Assembly (NCBI GenBank): GCA_018902385.1
Contig: JABSSW010000023.1
Coordinates: forward strand, 1 to 64,000
Source of the DNA: Physcia stellaris
Lineage: Eukaryota > Ascomycota > Lecanoromycetes > Caliciales > Physciaceae
Reading direction: 5' to 3'
DNA length: 64,000 nucleotides
Position 1 is the first letter of the stretch, and each line of letters opens with the position of its first letter. A program made the translations under genes and the position numbers. Positions 49,827 through 61,433 of the stretch are shown one piece after another. The notes below the pieces were generated by a model that ran no database searches, was not told the DNA's origin, and saw only the letters and a program-made list of their open reading frames with translations.

Positions 49827-50810
49827 TTAATCGCAAACCATAACATCATCCAACCCCCCCTCAGCCGACAGCCCCTCCAAATCGACAACCCCCTCACCAA
49901 CCTCGCCGCCCGCCACACTAGTAGGCGTCAAATCCGGGGTCCTCGCCGCCCTCAGCACATCCTCAGACTCAAACACCATCGGCTGCGCCTGCAACCTCAT
50001 CAGACACGTATCCCAGCTACTGGCCAGCAGCCTGCCCTCAGTCAGATCCTCACTGAAAAGCAAGAAGCGTCTCAGCGCCATATTCTCATAGTCCCTCGCC
50101 AGGGTCAGGAAGGCGCCGTCGAGCGCTTTCGACGTGGCCAGGATGGCGACGCTGGTGAGTGGGTAGTGGTTCTCGATGTACTTCTCCCAGCCGCGGGTCG
50201 CTTTTTGGGCGTCCGGGTCCGGGTTGGAGGAGATGCGCGTCCAGCCTACGCCGAGGAGGTGGGTGATTTGGTCGACGGACTGTTCCTGGGTGCGCGAATT
50301 GGGGGTTGTGGGGACGATTGTGTTGTTGATCGTTGATAGGGAGAGGGTGTCTGCGGTTTCGCGGCGGCGGAACTTTTGGCGGGAGGAGGGCGCGTCGAGA
50401 TCTGAAGGTGAGGTGTTGGCCAAGGGATCGATAGTCTCTCCCGTGAATGGGCATGAGTCATGTTCATTGGAGTTCGACAAGGCTGTTTCATCTTCTGGGA
50501 GGGCCACCGGATTGGCCGTGGGTTGCGACGCGCTGGCTAGCGAATGAAGTGAAGGTGAAGCAAAAGTAGGCTCTTTATCAAAGCTACCACGCTTGCGTTT
50601 CTTGCTCGGCGCGATTGCAACTGGGCTAGCTGACGTGAGAGTAGACTGAAAATGAAACTTCTGAGATGGATCGATGGGAGCGACGAGTTTCGGTGAGGGA
50701 AAGTGCTGCAAGGAGGGATAATAAGATGCTACCGGATCGAAGGAGTGCTGGTAGGACGACAAGAGCATGGCCGGTGAGTCTGCAAACTCACTGAATCGGA
50801 GTGAGCCCAT
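49827..50810 (-). CDS. Unrecognised protein with a nuclear-type basic motif
   Basis: One exon, 327 residues from the ATG at 50810 (MGSLRFSEFADSPAM). Residues 1-170 are Ser/Pro-rich and probably disordered, with SKKRKRGS near residue 69 as a likely nuclear localisation signal. Residues about 175-275 look ordered and helical (DQITHLLGVGW, GWEKYIENHYPL, FLTLARDYENMALRRFLLF), and the tail is acidic. No DNA-binding domain is visible. Intact length and third-position GC preference support a real gene. It may be a regulator, but that is only a guess. Confidence 0.7.
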   Translation of the reverse strand: MGSLRFSEFADSPAMLLSSYQHSFDPVASYYPSLQHFPSPKLVAPIDPSQKFHFQSTLTSASPVAIAPSKKRKRGSFDKEPTFASPSLHSLASASQPTANPVALPEDETALSNSNEHDSCPFTGETIDPLANTSPSDLDAPSSRQKFRRRETADTLSLSTINNTIVPTTPNSRTQEQSVDQITHLLGVGWTRISSNPDPDAQKATRGWEKYIENHYPLTSVAILATSKALDGAFLTLARDYENMALRRFLLFSEDLTEGRLLASSWDTCLMRLQAQPMVFESEDVLRAARTPDLTPTSVAGGEVGEGVVDLEGLSAEGGLDDVMVCD

Positions 50811-51207
50811 GTTGATGGATCAATCTAGTGCAATTGGAGAAAGACGTTGGTGAAGGATGCGCTCAAGTCGAATCTTGAAGCACGCGACTTGGGACTGCCG
50901 TAGCTCGCCAAGACCAAGTGATTGGAGGAAAAGATGCAGGTTAAGGATGAACAGTGCGAAAAGGGCCACCCAATGGTTCGCAGCCAATAAAATCGGAGAA
51001 AGAGAGTGGATGAAAAATGCCAGAGGTTGCAATGGCCTGGAGGTGTGAAGAAGTGAGGTTGAGAGGAAGGATGAAGTGAAGATGAAGTGAAGAAGAAGTG
51101 AAGAAGAAACTGGGGAAACCGGGGAACTGGGGACTTATGGAGTAGTCAGCGTTCCTGGACAGGTCAGAGAGATGATTGGACGGAATCTGGAGGCTTATGC
51201 CAAGACG
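50811..51207. other. Upstream region with a purine-rich GAAGTGAAG tract
   Basis: The upstream flank of the 49827-50810 gene. Around 51050-51110 it contains repeated GAAGTGAAG-like units. This could be 5' leader or promoter. Confidence 0.35.
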
Positions 51208-52147
51208 CTAGACTAGCGGCGAAGATCCCGCTCGATTCGGCCAAAGTCTGTTCGAGACCCTGAAAACAGACAAGTGAGAGCTCATCTCGATGCCATGTCG
51301 CCATGCCAGCAGGAGGTTGGAGGGTACGTGTAGCCAGAGATCCCTCGGGTCAATTGGGAGTGTGCCACTGGAGATTCTGACCAGCCTTTCTTGATCGATT
51401 GAGAAGTCGGCTGCCCAAACAATAAGAGACCCCAGTAGATGAAGAGGCTGTCTGTTCTCATGTTTTGCGTCCACAGGTCCAGTGCCACTTGCGTGCACCG
51501 GAACTCTGAAGGCTCCTGCAGAACCCGTTCGCATAGAAAGGCGCTTTGACAACTCTGATACCGAGCTAGATGTAATCGTGTTTGCAAACTGTAGTTCACC
51601 TCGTCTGCCTGCACCGTTCACGTAGCCACCGCGGTCTTCCAGTGCATTCTAAATGCAGATGAGGAAATTGGTGCCAATGCGTAGAAGATATTCTGTGACA
51701 AATCTTCATAGGTGTAGCGCGAAAGGTTCTCGTGCGAAGCGAGATGCAACTCATGTGCAATCCGTTCAGCTGTGTAGTGCATGAAGAACAGAAAAAGTCT
51801 GAAGCTGGTGGGCGTTTGCAGAGTCTAGGAAGGTCCTGATCAGGTTGCGCGAGGCACCAAAAATCCTTGACAGAGTCTTTCCAGAGCGTCTGAAGACCTC
51901 CTTCGTGATCTTGTTTGCCAACCCAAAGATGGTAATGGGTGGCATTTGGCGCGACGTTGATTAGGATACTCGTGGTAGTCGAAGTCTGCCCTAGAGAGCG
52001 ATCCTGCTTTCGTAGATATCATATGTGATGCGACTCTGACAAGCCAAGGGTAGAGGCAAATTAGTCAATTGTTACCTGACAATTCTGGCAGAAGGAGTGA
52101 CAGTGGTTGATGATCCTAGAGAAGGGCTTTTCGACAATCAATGTCAT
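51208..52147 (-). pseudogene. Possible decayed spliced gene, family uncertain
   Basis: An ATG at 52147 opens a short exon (MTLIVEKPFSRIINHC) ending at a good GTAACA donor. A 40-base intron (52036-52075) ends in TGTCAG. The next frame closes within 14 codons, but an overlapping frame then stays open for about 120 codons (about 52005-51640) with a protein-like stretch (VAPNATHYHLWVGKQDHEGG). Further open stretches follow to 51208. The N-terminal Cys/His pattern and the later YHLWVG are faintly like fungal HET-domain proteins, but I cannot confirm that. It may instead be chance. Confidence 0.2.
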
Positions 52148-52189
52148 GAAGAGTAGCCGACAAAATTCTCAACAACACATGACCGGGTG

Positions 52190-53505
52190 TCACGATCTTG
52201 TTCTCTCTATTTCCTCAGCTCTCCTAAATTCGGATATTGACTGATCTTCAACCTTCCCTTTGACGGCTTTATGAAAGTCTCTAAGAAATTTCCAGTGTCC
52301 TTTTTCTTTCCATCCCTTTTTCTTCCAGTCATTAGCCAAGTCCGGGAAGAAATCCACCACGTCAAGCATGGTGTCGTCATGAGCGATCATAACGAGGATA
52401 TTGTCAGAGGCGTCGAATTCACTCATATGCTCCGTGCTCTCCCTCGCTTCCGCGCCATTGTAAGCGGCATCATCACTCGGCGTGCAGAAAGGATGGGTCA
52501 TAGCAGCCGTGTCATTCTCTGGAGACGCAGAGCTTTCGTCATGGAAACGATGTATCGAGGTGAACATCGACCCCGGACAGGTGGTAGGGTACAGTGCCGG
52601 TAGTGGGGATGGTTTGATATTGTCAGGCAATGGCAAGTACTCCGTCGGACGCCATTCGGAGCCATGATGCGCGCAGTCGCCGCCCAGGAACATGAAGCTA
52701 TCGGAGGTACCAGGTGAGGTGACACTGGAGGTGCGGCAAAGAGCACACATATGGCCAATAGCATGCTATAGAAAGTAGCGCTAGTCAGTACAGAGGCTAA
52801 TTTCAACGCTCTGGTCCAATCGGAGAAGACTCACGCCGGGTGCATCTAAAAGATAGAAGCTGCCATCACCAAAGAAGTCCATTGCTCGAAATTGCCCAAG
52901 ACGAAGATCAGTCGTCTGAAAGTCTATCTCCTTGACTTCCCGGCCCTCATAATCGCTCTCTTGGATAGGAGCATCACCCTTGGCGGGATAGCCTGGCATC
53001 AGATGCTCTTGGAATCCGGGTCCAACAACAAGACTAGTTGAGCTGGGGAAGGTAGATGGGTCACCTGTATGGTCCCAGTGCCAATGGCTAGAAAGAACGT
53101 CAACGGAATGAGCTATATATCTCTACTAAAATGCTCTCACCTCCATATGATCGAGTCGATCTCCTCTGGCTTTACGCCGCCTTCCCGAAGTATGTCTGCC
53201 ACGCCCTGGTCAACATTGACAGACCAGCCGCCATCTTTGATCCTCTTCACGATCCTTGGAGCAAGATTCTCCCAGTCCTTGCGTACACCAAGATCCCAGA
53301 GTACTTTCCGGCCAGTCGGCGGGTGTTCAATGAGAAAAGAGTAGGCAGGGCAATTTATGACATCGAAGCCTAGGATGTGGGGTTCAAGGAATACCTCGGT
53401 GGGAATACCCTTGATACGGGCGGTCGAGTTAATGATCCGAACATTGACCGTCGAGTTGGAATTGGGTATGTTCAAATTAGGTGCGGGCTCTGCAGCTGGA
53501 GACAT
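52190..53505 (-). CDS. Metallo-beta-lactamase-fold hydrolase (lactonase-like)
   Basis: Three exons: 53141-53505, 52835-53087 and 52190-52765; 397 residues, phases agree. The zinc signature HxHxDH is seen as SHWHWDH, created exactly across the first splice. GHMCALCRT and GGDCAHHG supply the expected later His and Asp ligands, and MIAHDDTM the final His. This arrangement suits the lactonase-like branch (such as quorum-quenching AHL lactonases) better than true beta-lactamases. Fungal relatives are usually uncharacterised and probably cleave lactones or esters. No signal peptide, so cytosolic. The start at 53505 is the first ATG before the domain. Confidence 0.88.
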
Positions 53506-54373
53506 TGTTGCTCAGTTTACTCTCCTATTGGAAGAAATCGAGAATCTGCTGGAAGCGGGATTTTGAGAAAGTTGGGATGAACTCACGTTATCTTGCATCG
53601 AAAGTCACTCGGGCGGATGCGGCGGAACTGCCATGCATGACATTACCGCTCCTCAGATTCCAATCGATGAGGTGACGTTGACACGCTCGACAGGATCACG
53701 GCTTTCGCTTAGGTAAGCTTCAGGGTGGCAAATTCCGCCTCGTCCTACCTATCTCGCTCCTCCAAATATTTCCTTTTTAATAAATTGTCCCACTTGAACT
53801 TGTGTGCGGCAAGTCTGGAGGGCTTCAAATGCCAATACTGTGTCCTCTATGCGAAGCCACCATGACTACGATAGTGAATTGTTTCTCTCGACCTTGCAGA
53901 TCTTCGCCTCACTTCAATACTTGATATCTCAAAGGGCTTACGCGTCTCTACTCAATACAGCCAAAATTGGTCAGTCTCAAGCCGAATGATTCGATGACAG
54001 ATGTCGTAATTGCGAAGAACAGTGGTTAATCACAATACCCACGCCTCGCTGTGAACGCTGTTTCAGCCCGGTTGCACGAAGGACTAGATGAGGTTTCTTT
54101 CAACCCTTCTGGTCGGATTCTGTTTTAAACATATAGATACAACTATCTACCAAGAAGTGAACGATCTTCCTCTCCCTCAGTCCGACAGGGACTTCATCCC
54201 TATGCCTTACGCGCCTTCACTTTTCCATAACCTCCGTCTAGCCAGGTTTGCACCTTATGCATCGTTGTAATCATAGTCACATATCCCGGTAATATACACC
54301 CCTTTTCCTTGCCAGTTTTTCTAATCGCATGCCCTGTATACGCCCTTCCTCCATTGCCTGTTCACCAGACACA
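53506..54373. other. Intergenic, 0.87 kb
   Basis: No gene recognised. Short frames at 53804-53989 and 54088-54270 (+) have no supporting features. Confidence 0.4.
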
Positions 54374-55987
54374 TCACCTATCCCATGCCCCCGGACTAGG
54401 CGTCCCCCTCGGCAGCCCTGGTAACCCCTTATCATTCCCCTGCACCCTCCTCACCCGCATTTTACTCCTGTACTTGCTCTTTGGCCTCTGCACCGGCGGC
54501 ATGCTGAGCTGTTGCGGCTGCACGCTCGGGACGATACTCATCTGCCGCGCATTGCCGAATGTCCAGGTAGTGCTGATGTCGCTAGCCGCAAAAGTAACGT
54601 CTGAGCGATTGGACATGACCGAGGGCCCGCGGTGGAGGTCGCGGATCTCTTTGGGCGTACGGGAGGTAGTGGGTGTGTGGGATAGGTTAGTCGGGGTGTG
54701 AGCCGTGGGGGTGCGGGCTGTCTTGGTGGTGCTGGAGGAGTCGATGAAGGAGGTATTGGAATCTCGATTGCGGTGGGGGCTGTATGGACGTTGCAGGTAG
54801 GATGAGGTGTCAATATCTGGCGGACGTTTGGATTTGTACTTCGGACTGCTACCGATGGTGTCGTTTTCCGGAGGTTGGGATCGGGGTGGAGAGGGGTTGT
54901 TAGGAATGCCGCGGCAGACGGAGAGCGGAGATGGAAAGGCTGGCTGTGAGGGCGTCATAGGGGAGAATGTAGGAACTGAAGGTGTAAGTGGGGATACTCC
55001 TGTGGTGGCTGTAGACAACGGCGCAATAGGTGACGACACAACGGACGAGGAGGGCGAGTTTGAAAAAAAGGATTTGGGACCGTGATCGTAGATATCGAGA
55101 GACGTGCGAAAGTCTTCGCTGGCTTTGACAACAGAGTTGCGGAAGTTATCAGGCGTGCCAATGAAAGGGGGTGTAGGCAGTTGGGTCAGCTCAGCGAGTC
55201 GAAGTGGTGGGACGCTTTCACTGGCTAGCCTTTGCTTGAGTCTTGATGGTGGACCACCTTCGCTCTTTCTCCGGGGATCCGTACTTTCTGGTTGGAACCG
55301 CACTTTTTGATCGTAGTAGGTTTTGGAGCGGCCCACGCTTTTGGATCTCATTTGTGGTCGTGGAGCCGTTGAGAGCTTGTTATCGGTGTTCTCAACCGGC
55401 TTTTTCATCGAAGTCTTCCGAATTACCAAGGGACGAGATAAAGGGCTCGCTGGTAACTCTATAGGCTCAGAGCCAGGTATCGGTGGGCCTTGATAGGCCT
55501 TCACAAGCGATTCGGTTATCGAGGCTTTCCTGTTATCGCTGATTCTTCTTGTAACAGGAGGCTTCAAAGGTTTCAGATGCTGCTGCCCTAGCGTTCGGAG
55601 CGCTTTGTCGTTGAATTGCCACCGGTCAAATGTGTGTAACTGGGCCTCCGGATCTGCGAACGCAGAGAAGCGGCGAAGGTTGCCCGAGTGCACCGGCGCG
55701 GGTGCCTGCACTGCTTCGTGCGACCCCTGCGTGGAAATTGCTGACTTAACGCTGGTGAGATCCACTGAGTTGAGCCCCGTGCCTCCCTGCTGCATTGCTT
55801 GCTCGATTGGTATGACCTTTCCACTTCGCACAGTAAGCTGTCGAGTAGGCCTGTGACTGTTGGTGTGATGGCGTTTTGCTCTGCGGCGCGTTCGTGATCT
55901 TGCATATTGGCATGCCAGGATGACGAGCATCAGTGCAATGAAGAACGCGAGCAGAGATACAACGATGATGATCGGTAGTAGTCGCAT
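54374..55987 (-). CDS. Membrane-anchored disordered protein, unknown function
   Basis: One exon, 537 residues. Residues 3-27 (LLPIIIVVSLLAFFIALMLV...) form a signal anchor followed at once by a basic cluster (RSRTRRRAKRHH), predicting a short outside end and a long cytosolic domain. The rest is Ser/Pro/Arg-rich and probably disordered, with many SP and TP sites that proline-directed kinases could use, for example SPHRNRDS and TPTAHTPTNLSHTP. A modest ordered patch lies around FDRWQFNDKALRTLGQQHL. I do not recognise the family. The intact frame over 1.6 kb makes a real gene very likely. Confidence 0.75.
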   Translation of the reverse strand: MRLLPIIIVVSLLAFFIALMLVILACQYARSRTRRRAKRHHTNSHRPTRQLTVRSGKVIPIEQAMQQGGTGLNSVDLTSVKSAISTQGSHEAVQAPAPVHSGNLRRFSAFADPEAQLHTFDRWQFNDKALRTLGQQHLKPLKPPVTRRISDNRKASITESLVKAYQGPPIPGSEPIELPASPLSRPLVIRKTSMKKPVENTDNKLSTAPRPQMRSKSVGRSKTYYDQKVRFQPESTDPRRKSEGGPPSRLKQRLASESVPPLRLAELTQLPTPPFIGTPDNFRNSVVKASEDFRTSLDIYDHGPKSFFSNSPSSSVVSSPIAPLSTATTGVSPLTPSVPTFSPMTPSQPAFPSPLSVCRGIPNNPSPPRSQPPENDTIGSSPKYKSKRPPDIDTSSYLQRPYSPHRNRDSNTSFIDSSSTTKTARTPTAHTPTNLSHTPTTSRTPKEIRDLHRGPSVMSNRSDVTFAASDISTTWTFGNARQMSIVPSVQPQQLSMPPVQRPKSKYRSKMRVRRVQGNDKGLPGLPRGTPSPGAWDR

Positions 55988-57956
55988 TGTAAAGTTGTAA
56001 GGTGGCTTATGCGAAGCCTACTCCTCCAAGCTTTTCAAACGTATTTTGGTCGTTGTAGGGGAATATTTTCCGTAGCCCCTTCGGCCGCCAGCTGACGGTC
56101 TGTGTTTTTCATCCACTATCATTGACAACCTGAGGCGGTGGAGAGGGGGTCAGTCTCGGTCGGTTCTTACAACCGCAGTTGAATGCTTCTCTTCACTGGT
56201 GGTATATGGTGCGGCCTTTGTGGACAAGCACAGGTTCGAGGGTTTTGATGTGGTTATTCTCGTCGCCTCCAGAAGAGCTTCGATTCTGCTCCAAAACTAC
56301 TGCCTTTAGTTCCTTTTGAGGCAGCTTAACTTGGTACAAACGCTCGCCCCGAGTAGATGCAAAGAACTGGAGGTTTTAGGGAGGTAATGAAAGTCGATAA
56401 TGAAAGACTAAGGAGGGACCGTACAAAAGAGAGACGGTTCCTGATCGTGCAATAAAGAGAACGAGGGATATAAGGCTGGCTTCGAAAAGATTAGGTACAT
56501 AAAGCTGTCAGCAGCCTGCAGCGGATGCTGGCATTGCATATGTAGGGAATCCAGATTCATATTAGTACAATAGCATTTTGTATGGTTCCTAGGCTTGAGT
56601 GTGGCGCCCTATAGGCTATGAATGATCGCATAGAGCGGTCCTTCCGAACGCATACTCGTCCAGCAGGGCTGCGAGTGGGTTGTCGCGAATGTCATCCAAG
56701 CTAATAAGCGATCTGTGTATCGATAATTCATTTTTCGTGAAGAGAGGCCACCGCTTCGGTCGCACTGCTGCTAGGCTTCCAGTAACGGTCCGACGGAGAT
56801 GCAACATATCTCACGCCATTCGAAGCAACAACAACCGACCAATCATAGTACATACGGATTCATGGCCACTCGCCAGTCTCCTTCTGGACCCTCGACAAAA
56901 CCGAAATTGACGAATTAGCCAGTCGAGATTTCCTGAAAAGAACGCTAGACACAGGGCCAGCGCTTGATGATGAAACAATGACATTGAAAAGGATTTTCAT
57001 GGTTGAAAGCCAATGAACGGACGCCACTCCAGCCTTGCACAGCTATGACCTGTAAAATGTCGTGAATCCATTGGTTGACCGGCAGTGTCAGCAAGGTTGG
57101 CGTGGCATGTCTGCCTCTCTTTGAGAAGCGTCTGTGGCGGGTGTCGGGATCGCATAATAATGCTTTCTTCAACGCTTTTTTGACATTGTCCTGAGGTGGT
57201 GGGACCGTGTGGTTTAACAATCTAGGAATGTAAGCGACAAGGCAAAGGCGCCTTCCGATATGACCGCTTGCGCGTCGGCGATCCTCTAGGATCCGCCAAC
57301 ATGACATACATTATCTTAGCGCAGCACTCATGCATGATCGTACAATCAATTTACATCTCGAAAGCATAATCAGCCTGCTCGTAGAGATCCTTTCCACCTG
57401 GTGCCACGCAGGAATAGATACCCATACTTCTGGACAGTCTGGCAGATTTCCTTACGCCCTCTAGCTGATGAGGTTGGAATCAAACCTGCCGTCATTCACT
57501 CAATACCAACCCTTTCGAGCTTCTGTTTCGGTTCATCCTTTAGTGAAGCTACCTAGAGAGTCTGGACAGCTAACTCCGTACTCTAGCCTTGACGTCGCGA
57601 TGCGGGCGCTGGCGGCGCCCAGGAGCTTTGGCCCTGCTCACGCATGCGCCCCCAGCCTGTTTCAAGTGATGGTCTTTTAAGCCTCTATTACTACCGCCGT
57701 GTTCTAATCGATCGCGTATCTTCGGTTAATGTTGGAACTTTGATCTGTCGTTCTTGGTATGAATCGCAAGGAAGCGATTCCTGCTACCCAGTTTGAGAGT
57801 CAGCGATGCTGTTGAACCGGAGATGACCGCATTATGGGATACGGTAGTCATTGCAGGTTTTATCATCAATCCGACCACTGTGGATTAGCTATCTGCTGGA
57901 GAGGTAGGTAACGCTAGCCGAAAACGCCATGCCAGTCACTTCATTGCCACAACAGC
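55988..57956. other. Intergenic, 2 kb
   Basis: No gene I can support. Minus-strand frames at 56945-57307 (120 codons) and 56616-56807 look faintly protein-like (SLISLDDIRDNPLAALLDEY) but have no shared splice path or family. They could be remnants. Confidence 0.35.
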
Positions 57957-59432
57957 TCAGGCTACAGATTGATCTCTTTTAGCTAAGGAATCTTCATTGT
58001 ACACTCGTACCACAAGTTTGCCTTGTGCACCTAGTCGAGACATTAGCGAATAGTGATGCCTGAGAGCCACACTCACCAAGACCTCTCGCGATCCCACTCT
58101 GCCCTTTTCTGACGCATTTGCCGCCAATTGCAGCTGCTGCAGCCCAGATATCGTACCATCTAGCCCTTTGTGAATCTGCCGTCGATTCAATGCTGATTAC
58201 ACAGCTTCGAGCGTCTATTGTATTTAGCGGTAGTGCAATCCTAGCTGCGGATCTGGGCGGTCAATGACCAGCTCACCTAGGGAGAATTGTTTGGGTAACT
58301 TAACATCATTCCCTGATGCCCCGCTCCATCCAAAATACTCCAACTCTTTCGACGTTGAGAGCAAATTTAGCGCCCTTTGACATGATATCAAACTTGGTCT
58401 TTCGCCTTTTGGTTCATTGCACTCAATATTCGGCTGTTGACCAGTCCAGAGTCAGCATTTCAGCTTCTAGTTAGAAGGGTTTGGTTTCCAACATACTCAC
58501 CTCATACGTCTTGAGAATGACTGAAAGATCTCCGGTCCCGCCTACCGAATCAGCATTTGTATCCACGGAACCTCTTCGCGAGAGGCCTGTAGTGAAAGCT
58601 CGAGAGCCCACCTAAATATTGTGCAATGCCGCCTTGATTATTGAACTATTAGTGTTATCAGTCAGTATACCTATCCTCATGAAAGAATCAAAATGTGAAC
58701 GTGACAGCCTACCCTCGACCCTGGGCCCTTGATACATTTTTGAAATATCTTGAACGCTGCCATTTTCAAATCATATAACCGTGCAGTTTCTCGGCCTGAA
58801 AGAGTCTCTTGAACAATTTCAAAATTACATCTCGCATCAACTAGATCCACAATAAGCTCAACACAAGTGCAAATGCATTGCAATCTGCATGGGCGTTTAC
58901 ATGACGCTATGCAGCAACCAAGAGTCAGCGTTTCTGATCGCGGGTGAATCTTAAGCTGCAAGGTTTCTTTTTAGGAAGAAGCACCAGCGCAATACTTCAC
59001 GTAAGCTCGAGGAAGACGTAGAGAAAAGGGAAAGTTCTGGAGCTACGTACGGAAAATCCACGGTAGTATAACATCGCTGGAGATCTCCTGTGAACGATCT
59101 GCAAAAGTGATTTCGCCCTCTGAATAGGGCATGAGACGCCAAGCGTCGAGACAGCTGGGGGCCAGAGGACGGCCATATAACCTACCGTTACACTCAATGG
59201 AGACATCGTGGAAGGAATGATTATATGCGTTAGAGGTTTGAGGAAATGATGACACCAGTGGTGGGTGTGGGGTCAAGTCTGTTAATGAAAATTTTGAGGC
59301 CGAAGACGAGGTGTTGATAGCTGGTGTTGAAAAGCTAGTATTCCCAATTGACAAACCCCGGGCCTCAAGGGCATATAGAGCAGTCAAAAGAATCAGAGTG
59401 ATTACTTGCCATGTAAGGGCAAAGTCGCTCAT
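57957..59432 (-). CDS. Secreted two-domain repeat protein, seven exons
   Basis: Seven exons: 59051-59432, 58713-58840, 58612-58645, 58501-58541, 58277-58433, 58077-58214 and 57957-58030. They encode 317 residues with every phase matching. A signal peptide (MSDFALTWQVITLILLTALY) is followed by two copies of one module. Copy 1 runs IECNGRLYG...PSCLDAW...LPWIFLDARCNFEIV...KCIKG...GGIAQYLG...LSVILKTYE. Copy 2 runs IECNEPKGE...ISCQRAL...LPKQFSLDARSCVISIE...KCVRKG...GIARGLG...LVVRVYNED. The splice sites fall at equivalent positions in both copies, which argues strongly for the model and for an internal duplication. Similar Cys-patterned secreted proteins are common in ascomycetes with no known role. 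It lies about 320 bases from the AT-rich border. Confidence 0.72.
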
Positions 59433-59759
59433 GGTTGATAATATGGAGCTAAATATAACCTGAGTTGGGTATCAACTTCAATGAAAAGCCTACCTGTAAG
59501 CAGACCAACTAGGATAATAACCCCAGAGGTTACATAATGATGACGAGCGAATTCTTCGCGAGGTGTACGAGTAGAAGCGACAGCCTAGAAGCGCAATAAT
59601 GAGATTGGTAAAAGCTTTTCCCGTAAGTGCTCGCAGCGCTGCTACATCCCCTCCGCATCCAATTAGTGAAATTTAGCGTGTTTTCACGCGATCTTTTCTC
59701 CCTCACTTCAATCATCATTACTTCATCAAATTTACGTGTATATGTGTATAATTCAGTGA
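59433..59759. other. Promoter side of the secreted gene and composition border
   Basis: About 330 bases between the ATG at 59432 and the start of the right AT-rich block. Composition drops within a few tens of bases around 59745-59765. No LTR end is visible at this border. Confidence 0.4.
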
Positions 59760-60617
59760 AAAAATTCGATAATATATAAACATTCAATAATTGAAATATG
59801 ATTACATTCGAAATTCGTTTGAAATCACTAAATCATTTTCAAATGTTTCGAAACGTTTTCAGATTTTTTTATTGATCAAAACATTCGTATAATCATTTTT
59901 TCGAATCATGATAATTTTTGAAACATTCATGTGACACGCATAAATTTATTTTACATGTCATACAATAATCAAACGTTTTACGATTCGAACGATGTTGTAT
60001 GTTGACATTTTTGAAAATAAATGTTTGACGTTTTCGAAATTTGATGTGAAAATTGATCGAACAATCATTTCACACACAATAAATCGATTTGACACATTTT
60101 GACGATTGATGTATGATATTTGAATTTCGTAAAAATTTATCAATCAATTTTTGAATAAATACACGTCGATTTCGATGATCAGAATTCGTTTGTGATTGAT
60201 GATAATTTCAAACGATGTATCATTCGTATTGATCGAATTTATCATGTATTCGATTATTCGTTTGATTCATTTGAATTGTTCGAATCGTAATATCGTCAAT
60301 TTATTTCGAAATTGATTTGCACGATTCACATAATTCATATGAAAATTGTATTGCATTGCAATAATGAATTGTTTGACGACGATTTTATTGAAATCGTTTC
60401 GAAAAAAAACATCGATCGTGAATCGAATTTTTCGTGATGTTTGCTCGTTTGTTTGTGAAATATATGCAATAATAACAAATAAAATCACGTGATCACGTTC
60501 GAAATCTTTTCAAACGAAACAATTGATCAATTCGTTCACAATTCGATGTATTCATTGTTTTAAATTCAATTGTAATTTGTTTGCAACAATTATTTTTTTC
60601 AATTTCAATGATATATC
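59760..60617 (-). mobile_element. Gypsy integrase-bearing remnant
   Basis: The minus-strand frame at 60267-60488 matches the end of a Gypsy integrase core (the AYISQTNEQTSRK stretch corresponds to the conserved YHPQTDGQ region). Flanking sequence to 59760 is AT-rich and uninformative. The remnant is cut on the right by the tandem LTRs at 60618. It is fragmentary and heavily broken. Confidence 0.5.
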
Positions 60618-61014
60618 TGTTACGAGCATGCCTGACAGATAAATTTGACAAATAGATAATTGATATGATATGTGATCGAACAACGAGTTATGTTTTAATT
60701 TTACGTTGAAATTAGCGTGATTTGAAATTTGACGTCGCACATTGTTTGCAATTTCAACATTTTGTATCTATTTGTTTTTGCAAATTTATTGTTTTCGTTT
60801 AATTAATCAATAATACGTTTATTCAAACACGATTCATGATATTACAATAAATTTTCAATTTTTATCGCTCGTCGTGATACGCGAACGCTCAAAAATAAAA
60901 TTTCAAATCGATTAAATTCTTTTGACGAGACAAACGACGAAAAATTCTGTTGATCAGACAAACGATTCAAAAAACTTTTTTGACGAGACATTTGACGAAA
61001 ATCGTGAAATAACA
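60618..61014 (+). repeat. Tandem LTR copy A, TGTTACG family
   Basis: A 397-base unit with TGTTACG and AAATAACA ends. It is almost the same as 61038-61433 and separated from it by 23 bases. Confidence 0.85.
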
Positions 61015-61037
61015 AATCGAATTCTCACGCAATCGAT

Positions 61038-61433
61038 TGTTACGAGCATGTCTAACAAATAGATTTGACAAATAAATAGTTGATATGATATGTGATCGAA
61101 CAACGAATTATGTTTTAATTCTACGTTGAAATTAGCGTGATTTGAAATTTGACGTTGCACATTGTTTGCAATTTCAACATTTTGTATCTATTTGTTTTTG
61201 CAAATTTATTGTTTTCGTTTAATTAGTCAATAATACGTCTATTCAAGCACGATTCATGATATTACAATAAATTTTCAATTTCTATCGCTCGTCGTGATAC
61301 GCGAACGTTCAAAAATAAAATTTCAAATCGATTAAATTTTTTTGACGAGACAAACGACGAAAAGTTCTGCTGATCAAACAAACGATCAAAAAATTCTTCT
61401 GACGAAACATTTGACGAAAATCGTGAAATAACA
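61038..61433 (+). repeat. Tandem LTR copy B, TGTTACG family
   Basis: A 396-base unit. The bases after it, AATCGAATTTTCACGCAA, repeat the spacer that follows copy A (AATCGAATTCTCACGCAA). The duplicated unit is therefore LTR plus the start of the interior, the place of a primer-binding site. Confidence 0.85.

Noticed and set aside
60552-61160. Two similar minus-strand frames of about 60 codons taken as a duplicated gene
   Set aside because: They are the two tandem LTRs read in the same frame, not protein genes.
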